In this document: positions 16,009-24,716 of the stretch, one piece after another | Layout of the letters: each line of letters opens with the position of its first letter | How positions within the stretch are numbered: the stretch's first letter is position 1 | From: an uncultured Collinsella sp. | Lineage (GTDB): Bacteria > Actinomycetota > Coriobacteriia > Coriobacteriales > Coriobacteriaceae | Direction: 5' to 3' | NCBI GenBank assembly: GCA_902479075.1 | Contig: CABSNK010000005.1 | Coordinates: 45,577-109,576, forward strand | Length of the DNA: 64,000 bases | Translations under genes and position numbers: made by a program | Notes under the pieces: generated by a model | Databases searched by the model: none | The model's input: the letters and a program-made list of their open reading frames with translations, nothing else | What the model was told of the DNA's origin: nothing

Positions 16009-17604
16009 CTACGCACGGATAACCTTGTCGACGTTCTGGAGCTGCAGTTCCTCGCCGTCCTGGCCCTCGATCACCACATTTTGCAGGTCGAGTACCTTGA
16101 CGTTTTGCGCGATGATGCCCTGACGCACCATGGGCTCAACGCCACAGGCCATGGCCGGAACAAAGGGCTCGGCATCCGGCGCGAAGGTCACGTGGACATC
16201 CTGGAACGTCAGACGCGTTACTTTGCTCTCGGGCAGACCCGTGATATAGGCCGCGGCAGCATGGCAGTTGGTGGCCTCGATATCGCAAAACGTCGTGGCA
16301 CCAAAGCCGGGCGTGCGGTCGTCGACAGGCAGCGCCTCGCGAGACTGCACGTAATCGGTCTTGCCGTCCTTGTCACAGAAGTAGAAGGAGTTGACCACGA
16401 AGGGCGTGAGCACCTCGTCCATGCGAATGTGCTCAAAGGTAATGCCCTCGTTGACGGCATCCTTGCCGCGCCCGCGGCGGGTCTTGACGCGCAGGCCGCG
16501 GTCGGTGCGCTCAAAGAGGCACTTGCTCACGGTAAGGTCCTTGATGCCGCCAGCGGCCTCTGAACCCAGGACCACGGCGCCGTGACCATCGTGCATGTAG
16601 CAGTGAGAGATCAGCACGTCGTGCGTAGCGGGACGAAGCTCGGGCTCAATGCCCAGCTTGCCGCTCTTGATGGCGATGCAGTCATCGCCCACCGAGAACT
16701 GACAGCCAAGGATGCGGACAAAGCCGCAGCTCTCGGGATCGAAACCGTCGGTGTTGTGGGAGTTCTTGGGACCCTCGATCGACAGGCAAAGCGCGTCGAC
16801 ATGCTCGCACAGGACGGGATGGATATTCCACGCCGGGCTGTTGCGCACGGTAAAGCCGGCAAGGCTCACGTTTTGGCACTCGGACAGGAAGATCATGCGC
16901 GGACGGGCGACCTCGCGGCCCTCCTCGGGACGGAAGATGTTCTTAAAGTCCTTGTTCCACCAGTTGTCCTCGGCAAAATCGGTCTGACCGTCAATCGCGC
17001 CGCGACCATAGATGTACACGTCGTGCACGCCCAGACCCGTAAAGGTAGAACAGTAGGTCGAGAAGCTCTCCCCTTCCCAGCGGCCCAGGGGCAGCATATC
17101 GGTACCGGCATAACCGGCGCCCTCGTTGCCCGTGACCGTGCCCGGAATGTAGGCAAGCGCGGCACGATCGTGGCGGGCCAGCAGCACTGCCCCGTCGGCG
17201 AGCTCGATGTTGATATTGCTCTTAAGGAAGAGGGACTTGATACGATAGCTACCGGCGGGAATCAGCACGCGCCCGTCCTTGGGACAGGCCATGATGGCAG
17301 CCTGGATGTTGGTGGTGTCATCATGCTCGGCATCGCCCTTGGCGCCACAGTCGCGAACGTTGATGGTAAAGGGCTCAGCCGGCGTGGTGACACCTACGCT
17401 CAGCTCACGCTCGCCACAAACAAAACGAACCAGGTTGCGCTTGCCGGGGGTCAGGCCGTCGACATAGGTCTCGACCGTATTCGTGGTACCGGCGGGCTCG
17501 TCGTTGACAAAGATCTCCCACGTATCGGCGCAGGTAAAGTAACCGCCGTCGTCAAGCTCGATCACGGCCGCGCGGGCGTTGCGCCAGATAACGTTCGTCT
17601 CCAT
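16009..17604 (-). CDS. GH28 polygalacturonase family glycoside hydrolase
   Basis: 531-aa beta-helix enzyme. After an N-terminal Fn3-like region (about 1-85) come the GH28 signatures: HNTDGFDP (first Asp), VGDDCIAIKSG (Asp pair), GHGAVVLGSE (His) and RGLRVKTRRGRG (the R-x-K motif). It probably hydrolyses oligogalacturonides, perhaps as an exo-enzyme. There is no signal peptide, so action in the cytoplasm on imported oligosaccharides is likely. GAGGGAG stands before the ATG at 17604. It is preceded closely by the transporter's terminator and followed at 135 bases by the methylesterase fusion gene. It has no operator of its own and may depend on read-through or on an unseen promoter. Confidence 0.88.
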   Translation of the reverse strand: METNVIWRNARAAVIELDDGGYFTCADTWEIFVNDEPAGTTNTVETYVDGLTPGKRNLVRFVCGERELSVGVTTPAEPFTINVRDCGAKGDAEHDDTTNIQAAIMACPKDGRVLIPAGSYRIKSLFLKSNINIELADGAVLLARHDRAALAYIPGTVTGNEGAGYAGTDMLPLGRWEGESFSTYCSTFTGLGVHDVYIYGRGAIDGQTDFAEDNWWNKDFKNIFRPEEGREVARPRMIFLSECQNVSLAGFTVRNSPAWNIHPVLCEHVDALCLSIEGPKNSHNTDGFDPESCGFVRILGCQFSVGDDCIAIKSGKLGIEPELRPATHDVLISHCYMHDGHGAVVLGSEAAGGIKDLTVSKCLFERTDRGLRVKTRRGRGKDAVNEGITFEHIRMDEVLTPFVVNSFYFCDKDGKTDYVQSREALPVDDRTPGFGATTFCDIEATNCHAAAAYITGLPESKVTRLTFQDVHVTFAPDAEPFVPAMACGVEPMVRQGIIAQNVKVLDLQNVVIEGQDGEELQLQNVDKVIRA

Positions 17605-17652
17605 GGGTTTCTCCCTCAAAAAGATGCTCTAAAGGCAAATTGTACGCTGTTG

Positions 17653-17696
17653 AAAAAGGGCCGTGCCTGCCGGCGGAATTCCGGTGGCACGGCCCT
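17653..17696 (-). terminator. Terminator of the transporter gene
   Basis: The stem GGGCCGTGCC pairs with GGCACGGCCC, with a CCGGCGGAATTCCGG inner hairpin. On the minus strand a run of T follows. Confidence 0.88.
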
Positions 17697-17719
17697 GTGA
17701 TTTGGACGATATGTCGGCC

Positions 17720-19279
17720 TTACTCGGCGGGAGTTACGCTACCGTCCTGGAAGCCAACGTTGTTGTGGGCAAAGCAGTCCTCGTACTTAAAGCCGGAGAG
17801 CTCCTCGCAAAGCGCCTTGACCTCGGGCTTGACGTCGGCCATCTTGCCACCCTCCTTGACTCGGTGAATCTCGTCGCAAAGGACGTCGCACTGCTCCTTG
17901 TCGATCTTGATGCCGCGGGCAAGGACGGCTGCAAGCAGGAAGAAGCCGGCGCAGCCGATGATCATGTAGCCGCAGATATACAGAGGCACGGTAGCGGGCT
18001 GGGTCACGGCGTCGCTATTGCCGGCGGTCTGAATGAAGCCGGAGGCAGCAAGGACGATAGCCCATACGTTGACGGCGATAGCCTGGGCGATCTGCTGGCA
18101 GAGCTGCTGAGCGGAGCTGTAGATACCCTCGCGACGACGCAGGGTGATGAGCTCATCGACATCGGGGATGTAGTTGAGCAGAACATCGGGCAGGTACTGG
18201 AAGCCGACGTAGAAGAACTTCCAGATGGCGAAGATGATGGGGTAGGCGATCATGGCGATGGCGACCGTGGAGGTGCCGTTGATCTGACCAAAGGCGAAGT
18301 AGTTGAAGGCGATGATGCACGCAGCGCAACCGACATTTGCCAGGTACCAAGACTTGTGGAAGCCCTTCTTGGCCATGAGGGCGACCCAGATGGCGGTGCA
18401 GACGATAGCGACGACCTTGCCAGGCATCTCCATCACGGACTCGTAGGACTTAGGAATCTGCAGGCAGTAGACGATGAAGAAGGACAGGCACGCAGACCAG
18501 CAGGCAGCAGCGAGCTTCGTGGAGACCTGTGCATACAGGACCTTGCGGAAGGACTTGTTGCGGAAGGTGGAGATAACGTCGATAAAGAACTTCTTGATGC
18601 CCTCGCCGACGCTCTCGATCTTCTCCTGAGCGACCTCCTCGGGGGTGTGCTCCCACGTGGACAGGTACACGCAGAGCAGCGAGATTGCCATGACCGAAGC
18701 GTTGACCGTAGCAATGATGAAGTAGCTGAACGGGTTGGTCTCGCCGAAGGTGCCAAAGCCAAAGCCGACGAGTGCAGCCATCAGGAAGCCGGCGGCGTTA
18801 CCAAAGAGATGCTTGTAGCCGGTGAGGTACGTACGCTCCTTAAAGTCGTCGGTCATCTCGATGGTAAGCGGCGAAAGGTTGGCGGTGCAGAACGTGTACG
18901 CGACGTTGTAGATCAGGTACAGCACAAAGTAGTACGGGAAGCCAAACGGCGTAGCCACGAAGATGAGCGGCTCGGCGATCATCATCGGGATGGCCAGCAA
19001 GATCCAGAAACGACGACGACCAAAGATGCGGCCAATCTTGGTGGCATAGAAGTTATCGGCCACAAAACCCATCAGCGGGCAAAGAATGGCGTTGACATAG
19101 ATGGCAAACGAGCTGATCAGTGCAGCCTCGCCTGCGGACAGGCCACACTCCGTGGACAGGAACAGCACCATGTAGCTGTGCGTAAAGGTCAGGGCACCGG
19201 AATTGAGCATACCGCCCATACCAAAGCCCAAGCGCGTCCAGAATGTGATCTTACGCTTTTTTCCGATCTTATTAGTCAT
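17720..19279 (-). CDS. GPH-family (MelB-type) sugar/cation symporter
   Basis: 519-aa, twelve-helix MFS-like transporter of the glycoside-pentoside-hexuronide family. It opens with TFWTRLGFGMGGMLNSGALTF and has long hydrophobic helices, a charged cytoplasmic loop around GRIFGRRRFW and the C-terminal half signature VDELITLRRREGIYSSAQQL. Members import melibiose, glucuronides or uronate oligomers. Here it stands between uxaCBA and the depolymerase genes, making it the best candidate importer of galacturonate or short pectin fragments. AGGGAG precedes the ATG at 19279. Several operator copies lie upstream, so induction by the LacI regulon is likely. A soluble C-terminal tail of about 70 residues is longer than usual. 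Confidence 0.87.
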   Translation of the reverse strand: MTNKIGKKRKITFWTRLGFGMGGMLNSGALTFTHSYMVLFLSTECGLSAGEAALISSFAIYVNAILCPLMGFVADNFYATKIGRIFGRRRFWILLAIPMMIAEPLIFVATPFGFPYYFVLYLIYNVAYTFCTANLSPLTIEMTDDFKERTYLTGYKHLFGNAAGFLMAALVGFGFGTFGETNPFSYFIIATVNASVMAISLLCVYLSTWEHTPEEVAQEKIESVGEGIKKFFIDVISTFRNKSFRKVLYAQVSTKLAAACWSACLSFFIVYCLQIPKSYESVMEMPGKVVAIVCTAIWVALMAKKGFHKSWYLANVGCAACIIAFNYFAFGQINGTSTVAIAMIAYPIIFAIWKFFYVGFQYLPDVLLNYIPDVDELITLRRREGIYSSAQQLCQQIAQAIAVNVWAIVLAASGFIQTAGNSDAVTQPATVPLYICGYMIIGCAGFFLLAAVLARGIKIDKEQCDVLCDEIHRVKEGGKMADVKPEVKALCEELSGFKYEDCFAHNNVGFQDGSVTPAE

Positions 19280-19362
19280 CGAGCTCCCTCTCTTTTCTCG
19301 ATTGTCTTGTAACAAGACACTGGAGTCCATACCGACGTCTGTCTGTATGTCGTCCACTGGTA

Positions 19363-19536
19363 AGGTGAACGTTTAGCTAGATTATGCGCGATTACTTATG
19401 ATAGGTGAACGTTCACTTGAATAATATCCTTGAACGGTCGTTTTTTATCGCTGAACGGATATATAACTCGAAACAATCTCGATTACAGGGGCATTAACTG
19501 GGTTATGCTTTTTGAGCAATTAGGTGAACGTTTCTT
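19363..19536. promoter_or_regulatory. Operator cluster upstream of the transporter gene
   Basis: A near-perfect AGGTGAACGTTCACTT lies at 19403-19418. Half or variant copies (AGGTGAACGTTT) are at 19363-19374 and at 19522-19533, and TGAACGG at 19431-19437 and 19452-19458. The gap between the transporter (19279) and uxaA (19654) is 374 bases and holds these sites plus the uxaA terminator. I see no gene in it. Confidence 0.65.
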
Positions 19537-19582
19537 ATTTCGCCCCTCGTGCCCCTATAAAGACGCGCCATAACAGACAGAA

Positions 19583-19622
19583 CAAAATGGCCCCGCCGGG
19601 AACACTCCCGACGGAGCCATGG
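19583..19622 (-). terminator. Terminator of the uxaCBA operon
   Basis: GGCCCCGCCGGGA pairs imperfectly with TCCCGACGGAGCC. The minus-strand tail is ATTTTGT. It lies about 32 bases after the uxaA stop codon. Confidence 0.8.
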
Positions 19623-19653
19623 TCAATAGCGCCCTATACGGACTTGTTTGCCA

Positions 19654-21138
19654 CTACAGGCAGACGCCGTCCTTCCAGATACTGATCTCGTGACAGCCAC
19701 GGCGCTCGGCACTCGTAAGTTTACCGCTCGCCGTCTCCAGCACCAGCTGGTACAGATCGTGGGCTGCCTCGTCGAGCGTGCGCTCACCTGTGGCAATCAC
19801 GCCAGCGTTAAAGTCCATCCAGTTGGCCTTGTGGTCACACAAACGCTGATTGGTGAACACCTTGAGCGTAGGCACCGGCGCGCCAAACGGTGTGCCGCGG
19901 CCAGTCGAGAACAGAATCACGTGGCAGCCGGCAGCCGTCAACGCCGTGGTGGATACCATGTCGTTGCCCGGACCGCACAGCATGTTCAGGCCGTGTTTAG
20001 TTGCCTGGCCGGCATACGGCAGCACGTCGACGATGGGGGCAGATCCGCCCTTTTGCACGCAGCCGCAGCTCTTGTCCTCGAGCGTGGTAATACCGCCGTC
20101 CTTGTTGCCGGGACTCGGGTTCTCATAAACGACCTCGCCGTGGCTAATAAAGTAGTCCTTAAATCCATTGAGCATGTCGGAGGCAGCGTTAAAGACCTGC
20201 TCGTTCTCGCAACGGTCGAGCAGGATGCTCTCCGCGCCAAACATCTCGGGCACCTCGGTAAGCACCGACGTGCCGCCACGGGCGACGACCATATCGCTCA
20301 CGCGACCGATCGTGGGGTTGGCGGTAATGCCCGAAAGACCGTCGGAGCCGCCACACTTAAGACCAATGACCAGCTCGGAGGCCGGAATGGGCTCGCGCTT
20401 GGACTGCTTTGCCAGGTCTGCCAGCTCGGCCAGAATCTTGTGGCCCTCGATTTGCTCGTCGGCTACATCCTGGCAGGTGAGAAAGCGAACGCGCTCGTGA
20501 TCGAAGTCACCGAGCTCGTCGAGCACCTGCTGGTGTGTGCAGTTCTCGCAACCGAGCGACAGGAACAGCACGCCGGCCGCATTAGGGTGACGCGAGAGCG
20601 CCACCAGCAGACGACGCGTCTGGACATGGTCGGCGCCGGTCTGCGAGCAACCGAACGGATGCGGGAAGTAGTAGACGCCCTCCAGCGAGCCATCGACCAG
20701 ATCCTGGGCCTGCTCGCACATGGCACGGGCGACTTCGTTGACACAGCCGACCGTGGGGATGATCCACAGCTCGTTGCGCGTCGCGGCACGACCGTCGGCG
20801 CGGCGGAACCCCATAAAGGTCTCGGGCTCAACCGACTCAACGACCGGATGCGTGGGGTTGTAGGTGTACTCGACCTCGCCCGAAAGGTTGGTCTTCACAT
20901 TGTGCGTGTGGAGCCACTGACCGGGCTGGACATCGCCCGTCACGTGTCCGATAGGAAGGCCGTACTTAATGACGTCCTCGCCGGCGGCAATCGAGCGCAC
21001 CGCCATCTTATGGCCCTGCGGAATATCCTCCGCGGCCACGACCTCGCCCACCCCGGGAACCGCGACGGCGGTGCCCTTGGCAAGCGGCGACAGCGCGACG
21101 ATCACGTTGTCGGCCGGATTGATCTGGATAGTGTTCAT
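19654..21138 (-). CDS. uxaA: Altronate dehydratase
   Basis: 494 aa, the full length of UxaA in other bacteria. It converts D-altronate to 2-keto-3-deoxy-D-gluconate, the third step of galacturonate breakdown in the cytoplasm. The N-terminal SAF domain (about 1-95, with GLPIGHVTGDVQPGQWLHTHN) is joined to the catalytic GarD/UxaA region with FMGFRRADGRAATRNELWIIPTVGCVNEVA, HPFGCSQTG, LSLGCENC, IGLKCGGSDGLSGITANP and the Cys-rich KSCGCVQKG. It is last in a probable uxaC-uxaB-uxaA operon, 81 bases after uxaB, and a terminator follows. Confidence 0.94.
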   Translation of the reverse strand: MNTIQINPADNVIVALSPLAKGTAVAVPGVGEVVAAEDIPQGHKMAVRSIAAGEDVIKYGLPIGHVTGDVQPGQWLHTHNVKTNLSGEVEYTYNPTHPVVESVEPETFMGFRRADGRAATRNELWIIPTVGCVNEVARAMCEQAQDLVDGSLEGVYYFPHPFGCSQTGADHVQTRRLLVALSRHPNAAGVLFLSLGCENCTHQQVLDELGDFDHERVRFLTCQDVADEQIEGHKILAELADLAKQSKREPIPASELVIGLKCGGSDGLSGITANPTIGRVSDMVVARGGTSVLTEVPEMFGAESILLDRCENEQVFNAASDMLNGFKDYFISHGEVVYENPSPGNKDGGITTLEDKSCGCVQKGGSAPIVDVLPYAGQATKHGLNMLCGPGNDMVSTTALTAAGCHVILFSTGRGTPFGAPVPTLKVFTNQRLCDHKANWMDFNAGVIATGERTLDEAAHDLYQLVLETASGKLTSAERRGCHEISIWKDGVCL

Positions 21139-21219
21139 TGCAAATGGTCCTAACCCTACAGGTTGAGCAGAAGTCGAGACGCGGGCACGCCGTCCCGCGC
21201 CCGCGTCTGCGCCGGAAAT

Positions 21220-22734
21220 TTACGCCTGAGCGTTGGCGAAGGCCTGCTTGGCACCCTCGGTGCGCACGACGGCGAGCGCACTGACGACAAACTCCTCAAG
21301 ACCGGCGATCTGCGTAAGGTCCTCGCCCCACATCTGCTCGTTGGTGAGCACGTCGTGCACCAGCTGGGCATCGTCGGCACCGGCGTGGGCGGCGTAGAAA
21401 TCGAGTACGAAGGCGTCGTCCTGAGCGGTGTACTCGGTGCCGTCGGAGCGACGCAGGTGCAGGCCGTCGCCCTCGCGGGACACGAGCTCCTGCGTGTAGA
21501 AGGAGATGAGCGTAGCGAGGCTCGTCGCCAGGCACTTGGGCAGGTTGCCGGTCTCGGCAACGTAGTCCTTGAGCGTGGGCAGGTCGCGAGCGCGCCACTT
21601 AGCCGTGGAGTTGAGGCAGATGGAGAGCAGCGCATGATCAATAAACGGGTTGTCGAAGCGGTTTTCGACGGCGGCGGCAAAGGCCTTGCAGTCCTCGACA
21701 TCCAAGTCGGCGGCAAGCGTCGGAATGACCTCGTCGTAGAGCATGGTGTTCATGAAGCCGCGAATGGTCTCGTCATGCATGCAGTCGCGCACGATATCAA
21801 AGCCGGCAACCCAGGAACCCGGAACGAAGGCGGTATGGGCACCGTTGAGGATGCGGACCTTGCGCTTTTTGTACGGGGTGACGTCGGGAGTCACAAAGAC
21901 ACCCGGAAGACCAGCCTTCACAAAGGGAAGCTTCTCGGCAAGCGACTCGTCGCCCTGGATGCCCCACATCTGGAAGGGCTCGCGCACGGCCAGGAAGGGA
22001 TCCTCGTAGTCCAGACGCTCGGCAACCGCCGCGGCCTCCTTAGGATCGCGGATGCGGCCGGGGACGATGGTGTCGACGAGCGTGGTGCAGACGGTGCAGT
22101 CGTTAGCCATCCACTGCGCAAACTCGTCCTCCCAGCCCCAGTCGCTCACATACTGGTTCATGATGCGCAGCAACTCCTCGCCGTTGTGATCGATGAGCTC
22201 GCAAGCGAGGACGATGACGCCCGGCTTACCGGCAGCCCAGCGGGTGTGGAGCACCTGGGCAAGCTTGGCGGGGAAGCTCGCAGGTGGCATGTCGTCGGCC
22301 TTGCAGGACGGGTCATAGGCGATACCGGCCTCGGTGGTGTTGGAGACGATGATCTCTAGGTCGTCGGAGACGGCGACCTCCATCATGGCGCGATAGTCGT
22401 CCTCACGATACGGGTTAAGGCAGCGGCTGCAGGCGCTGATCACGCGGGACTCGTCAACCGTGTTGCCGTTCTCCTTGCCGCGCACCAGCACGGTGTACAG
22501 GTCGTCCTGGGCATTGATACCGTCGGCAAAGCCAAAGGCACCGCTGATGGGCTGCACCATGACGACCTTGCCGTTCCAGCCGGTGGCCTCGTTGCCCATG
22601 TCAAAGAAGCGGTCGACGAAGGCGCGCAGGAAATTGCCCTCGCCAAACTGCAAAACCTTCTCGGGAGCATCCTTGGGCAGCAAATAGCCCTTGTAGCCGA
22701 TCTTCTCGAGCGCATCGTAGCTGATGTTCTCCAT
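21220..22734 (-). CDS. uxaB: Tagaturonate reductase (mannitol dehydrogenase family)
   Basis: 504-aa NAD-dependent polyol/uronate dehydrogenase that reduces D-tagaturonate to D-altronate. The N-terminal part has VLQFGEGNFLRAFVDRFFD (nucleotide-binding region), then SNTTEAGI. The C-terminal mannitol-dehydrogenase domain has the active-site stretch KKRKVRILNGAHTA, with Lys, Asn and His. The flanking uxaC and uxaA genes make tagaturonate a better substrate assignment than fructuronate. AAGGAG stands nine bases before the ATG. The gap to uxaC is 94 bases with no terminator. Confidence 0.93.
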   Translation of the reverse strand: MENISYDALEKIGYKGYLLPKDAPEKVLQFGEGNFLRAFVDRFFDMGNEATGWNGKVVMVQPISGAFGFADGINAQDDLYTVLVRGKENGNTVDESRVISACSRCLNPYREDDYRAMMEVAVSDDLEIIVSNTTEAGIAYDPSCKADDMPPASFPAKLAQVLHTRWAAGKPGVIVLACELIDHNGEELLRIMNQYVSDWGWEDEFAQWMANDCTVCTTLVDTIVPGRIRDPKEAAAVAERLDYEDPFLAVREPFQMWGIQGDESLAEKLPFVKAGLPGVFVTPDVTPYKKRKVRILNGAHTAFVPGSWVAGFDIVRDCMHDETIRGFMNTMLYDEVIPTLAADLDVEDCKAFAAAVENRFDNPFIDHALLSICLNSTAKWRARDLPTLKDYVAETGNLPKCLATSLATLISFYTQELVSREGDGLHLRRSDGTEYTAQDDAFVLDFYAAHAGADDAQLVHDVLTNEQMWGEDLTQIAGLEEFVVSALAVVRTEGAKQAFANAQA

Positions 22735-22828
22735 CTATGTGTCTCCTTAGATGTTTGTTAGCGTGCAAGCAAAACGGGGCTCCGCGTGTGGCAACGGCGC
22801 CCAGGGTTCGATGTGATTCGATGCGGGC

Positions 22829-24256
22829 TTAGGCCTCGTCGGTGTCCAGGTCAAAGCCAAAGTAGCGGACCGCATTGTTGTAGCTGATGTCGCGCACGAT
22901 ACTGCCCAGCAGCTCCATGTCGGCCGGGTACTTGCCCTGCTCGACCCACTCGCCGATCACGCTGCACAGCACGCGACGGAAGTACTCGTGGCGCGGATAG
23001 GACAGGAAAGAGCGGGAATCGGTAAGCATGCCCACAAAGTTGCCCAGCACGCCCTCGTTAGCCAGAGCCGTGAGCTGCTCGCGCATACCGACCTCGTTGT
23101 CGTTGAACCACCAGGCGGAGCCGTTCTGGATCTTACCGGCAGTCGGAGCCTCCTGGAAGCAGCCCATCACGGTATCGATCATGGTGTTGTCGATGGGGTT
23201 CAGACTGTACAGGATGGTCTTGGGCAGGCCGCAAGTCTCCTGAATGGAGTTGAGGAAATCGGCGAGCTGGTCGGACGGCGTGTAGTTGGAGATGCAGTCG
23301 TAGCCGGTATCGGGACCGAGCTTGGCAAACATGGCGCGATTGTTGTCGCGCTTGCAGCCAAAGTGCAGCTGCATGGCCCAGCCCAGACGGACATACTCGC
23401 CAGCGACAAACTGCATAAAGGCAGTCTTGTACTTGAGGACCTCTTCCTCGGTAAGCGGCTCGGCAGCCAGACCCTTGGCAAAGATAGCCTCGATCTCGTC
23501 GGCGGTAGCCGGGACGTACATAACGTAGTCGAGTGCGTGGTCGGATGCGCGGCAGCCCAGCTCGTGAGCAACGTCGTAGCGCTTGGAAATCGCAGCCTTC
23601 ATGCCCTCAAAGTCGCTGACCTCAACGCCGGCAACCTCGGAGAGGTGCTTGCAGTAGTCGGCAAACTCCTGGCCGCGCTCGATGCGCAGGGCGGCATCGG
23701 GGCGCATGGCGGGAACGACCTGAACGTCAAAGCTGTCGTCGGCGGCAATCTTCTTGTGCCACTCAAAGCTGTCGGCGGGGTCGTCAGTAGTGCAGATCAT
23801 GCGGACGTTGGACTGCTTGATCAGGTTGCGGCAGGTGAAACTGGCCTCGGCGAGCTTGGCGTTGGCAAGGTCCCAAACCTCCTGGGCAGTCTTGCCGTTG
23901 AGGACGCCCTCGTAGCCAAAGTAGCGCTTAAGCTCCAGGTGGCTCCACTCAAAGACGGGGTTGCCGACGCAGCGACCCAGGGTCTCGGCCCACTTTTGGA
24001 ACTTCTCGCGAGCAGGGGCGTCGCCAGTGATAAAGCGCTCGTCGACGCCGTTGGCACGCATCAGGCGCCACTTGTAGTGGTCGCCGCCCAGCCAAACCTC
24101 GGTGATGTTCTCGAAACGCTTGTCCTCCCAAATCTCCTTGGGAGAAATGTGGCAGTGGTAGTCGACGATGGGCATGCCCTCGGCAAAGTTGTGGAACAGC
24201 TCCTCGCCGGTCTTGGTGCTCAGCAGGAAATCCTGATCGTCCATGAAGTTTTTCAT
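22829..24256 (-). CDS. uxaC: Glucuronate/galacturonate isomerase
   Basis: 475-aa TIM-barrel isomerase that turns D-galacturonate into tagaturonate and D-glucuronate into fructuronate. The family-typical VDYHCHISPKEIWEDKRFEN with its HxH pair is at residues 30-50. Further signatures are MICTTDDPADSFEWH, MQLHFGCKRDNNRAMF, YSLNPIDNTM and LTDSRSFLSYPRHEYFRR. The frame is open to 24325, but AAAGGGG stands before the ATG at 24256, and the extra upstream codons overlap an operator. It is first in the uxaCBA operon, with two perfect regulon operators just upstream. Confidence 0.94.
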   Translation of the reverse strand: MKNFMDDQDFLLSTKTGEELFHNFAEGMPIVDYHCHISPKEIWEDKRFENITEVWLGGDHYKWRLMRANGVDERFITGDAPAREKFQKWAETLGRCVGNPVFEWSHLELKRYFGYEGVLNGKTAQEVWDLANAKLAEASFTCRNLIKQSNVRMICTTDDPADSFEWHKKIAADDSFDVQVVPAMRPDAALRIERGQEFADYCKHLSEVAGVEVSDFEGMKAAISKRYDVAHELGCRASDHALDYVMYVPATADEIEAIFAKGLAAEPLTEEEVLKYKTAFMQFVAGEYVRLGWAMQLHFGCKRDNNRAMFAKLGPDTGYDCISNYTPSDQLADFLNSIQETCGLPKTILYSLNPIDNTMIDTVMGCFQEAPTAGKIQNGSAWWFNDNEVGMREQLTALANEGVLGNFVGMLTDSRSFLSYPRHEYFRRVLCSVIGEWVEQGKYPADMELLGSIVRDISYNNAVRYFGFDLDTDEA

Positions 24257-24310
24257 CAAACAACCCCTTTGTTTGCGGAGCGGGCGCACAATACGCTCGT
24301 CATCCTCTAG

Positions 24311-24360
24311 GTGAACGTTCACCATACTAATCCATTACGACTCAAAAGGTGAACGTTCAC
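24311..24360. promoter_or_regulatory. Twin operators GTGAACGTTCAC upstream of uxaC
   Basis: Two perfect palindromes at 24311-24322 and 24349-24360, with centres 38 bases apart. Their flanks extend the match to AGGTGAACGTTCACC. A weaker GGTGAACGGT lies at 24374-24383. They are the best copies of the regulon motif in the window. Confidence 0.78.
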
Positions 24361-24492
24361 CTAACAACCATGGGGTGAACGGTAGGTTTTGCCCGTTCAA
24401 CGGTTGCCGGAGCTGTGACTTGCATGCATTGCGGACCGGTTGGCGTCCCCGAACACCGAACTTGAGCGCTTTTGCTCAGGTGGGTCATGTCC

Positions 24493-24691
24493 CGACGTAC
24501 ATTTTTGGGAGTATTCAGCATTGGAGCGCGCCGTGCGCCATCCTCAGCGTCCTATTTGGAACGCAGATGGCGCCCGATCGGCATAAAAAGTGCCCCCGAT
24601 GGCAAATTACGCCATCGGGGGCACTTAAAACAGTCGTTCTGCACCTCATTCAGGGCATGCCAATGCTGAATACTCCCAAAAATGCACGTCG
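24493..24691. repeat. 199-bp element with 32-bp inverted ends enclosing a terminator (family D)
   Basis: The arms at 24493-24524 and 24660-24691 are inverted copies with one mismatch; 25 inner bases (24500-24524 and 24660-24684) match perfectly, with core TTTTTGGGAGTATTCAGCAT. A hairpin terminator sits between them, off centre. The 461-base gap between uxaC and the LacI gene holds only this element, the operators above and about 100 bases in which I see nothing. Confidence 0.8.
24585..24630. terminator. Bidirectional terminator after the LacI gene
   Basis: AAGTGCCCCCGATGGC pairs with GCCATCGGGGGCACTT, with A/T runs on both sides, so it can work in both directions. It is inside the 199-bp inverted-repeat element. 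Confidence 0.88.
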
Positions 24692-24716
24692 CAAGAGGGG
24701 GTACCTGCTCAATCGG

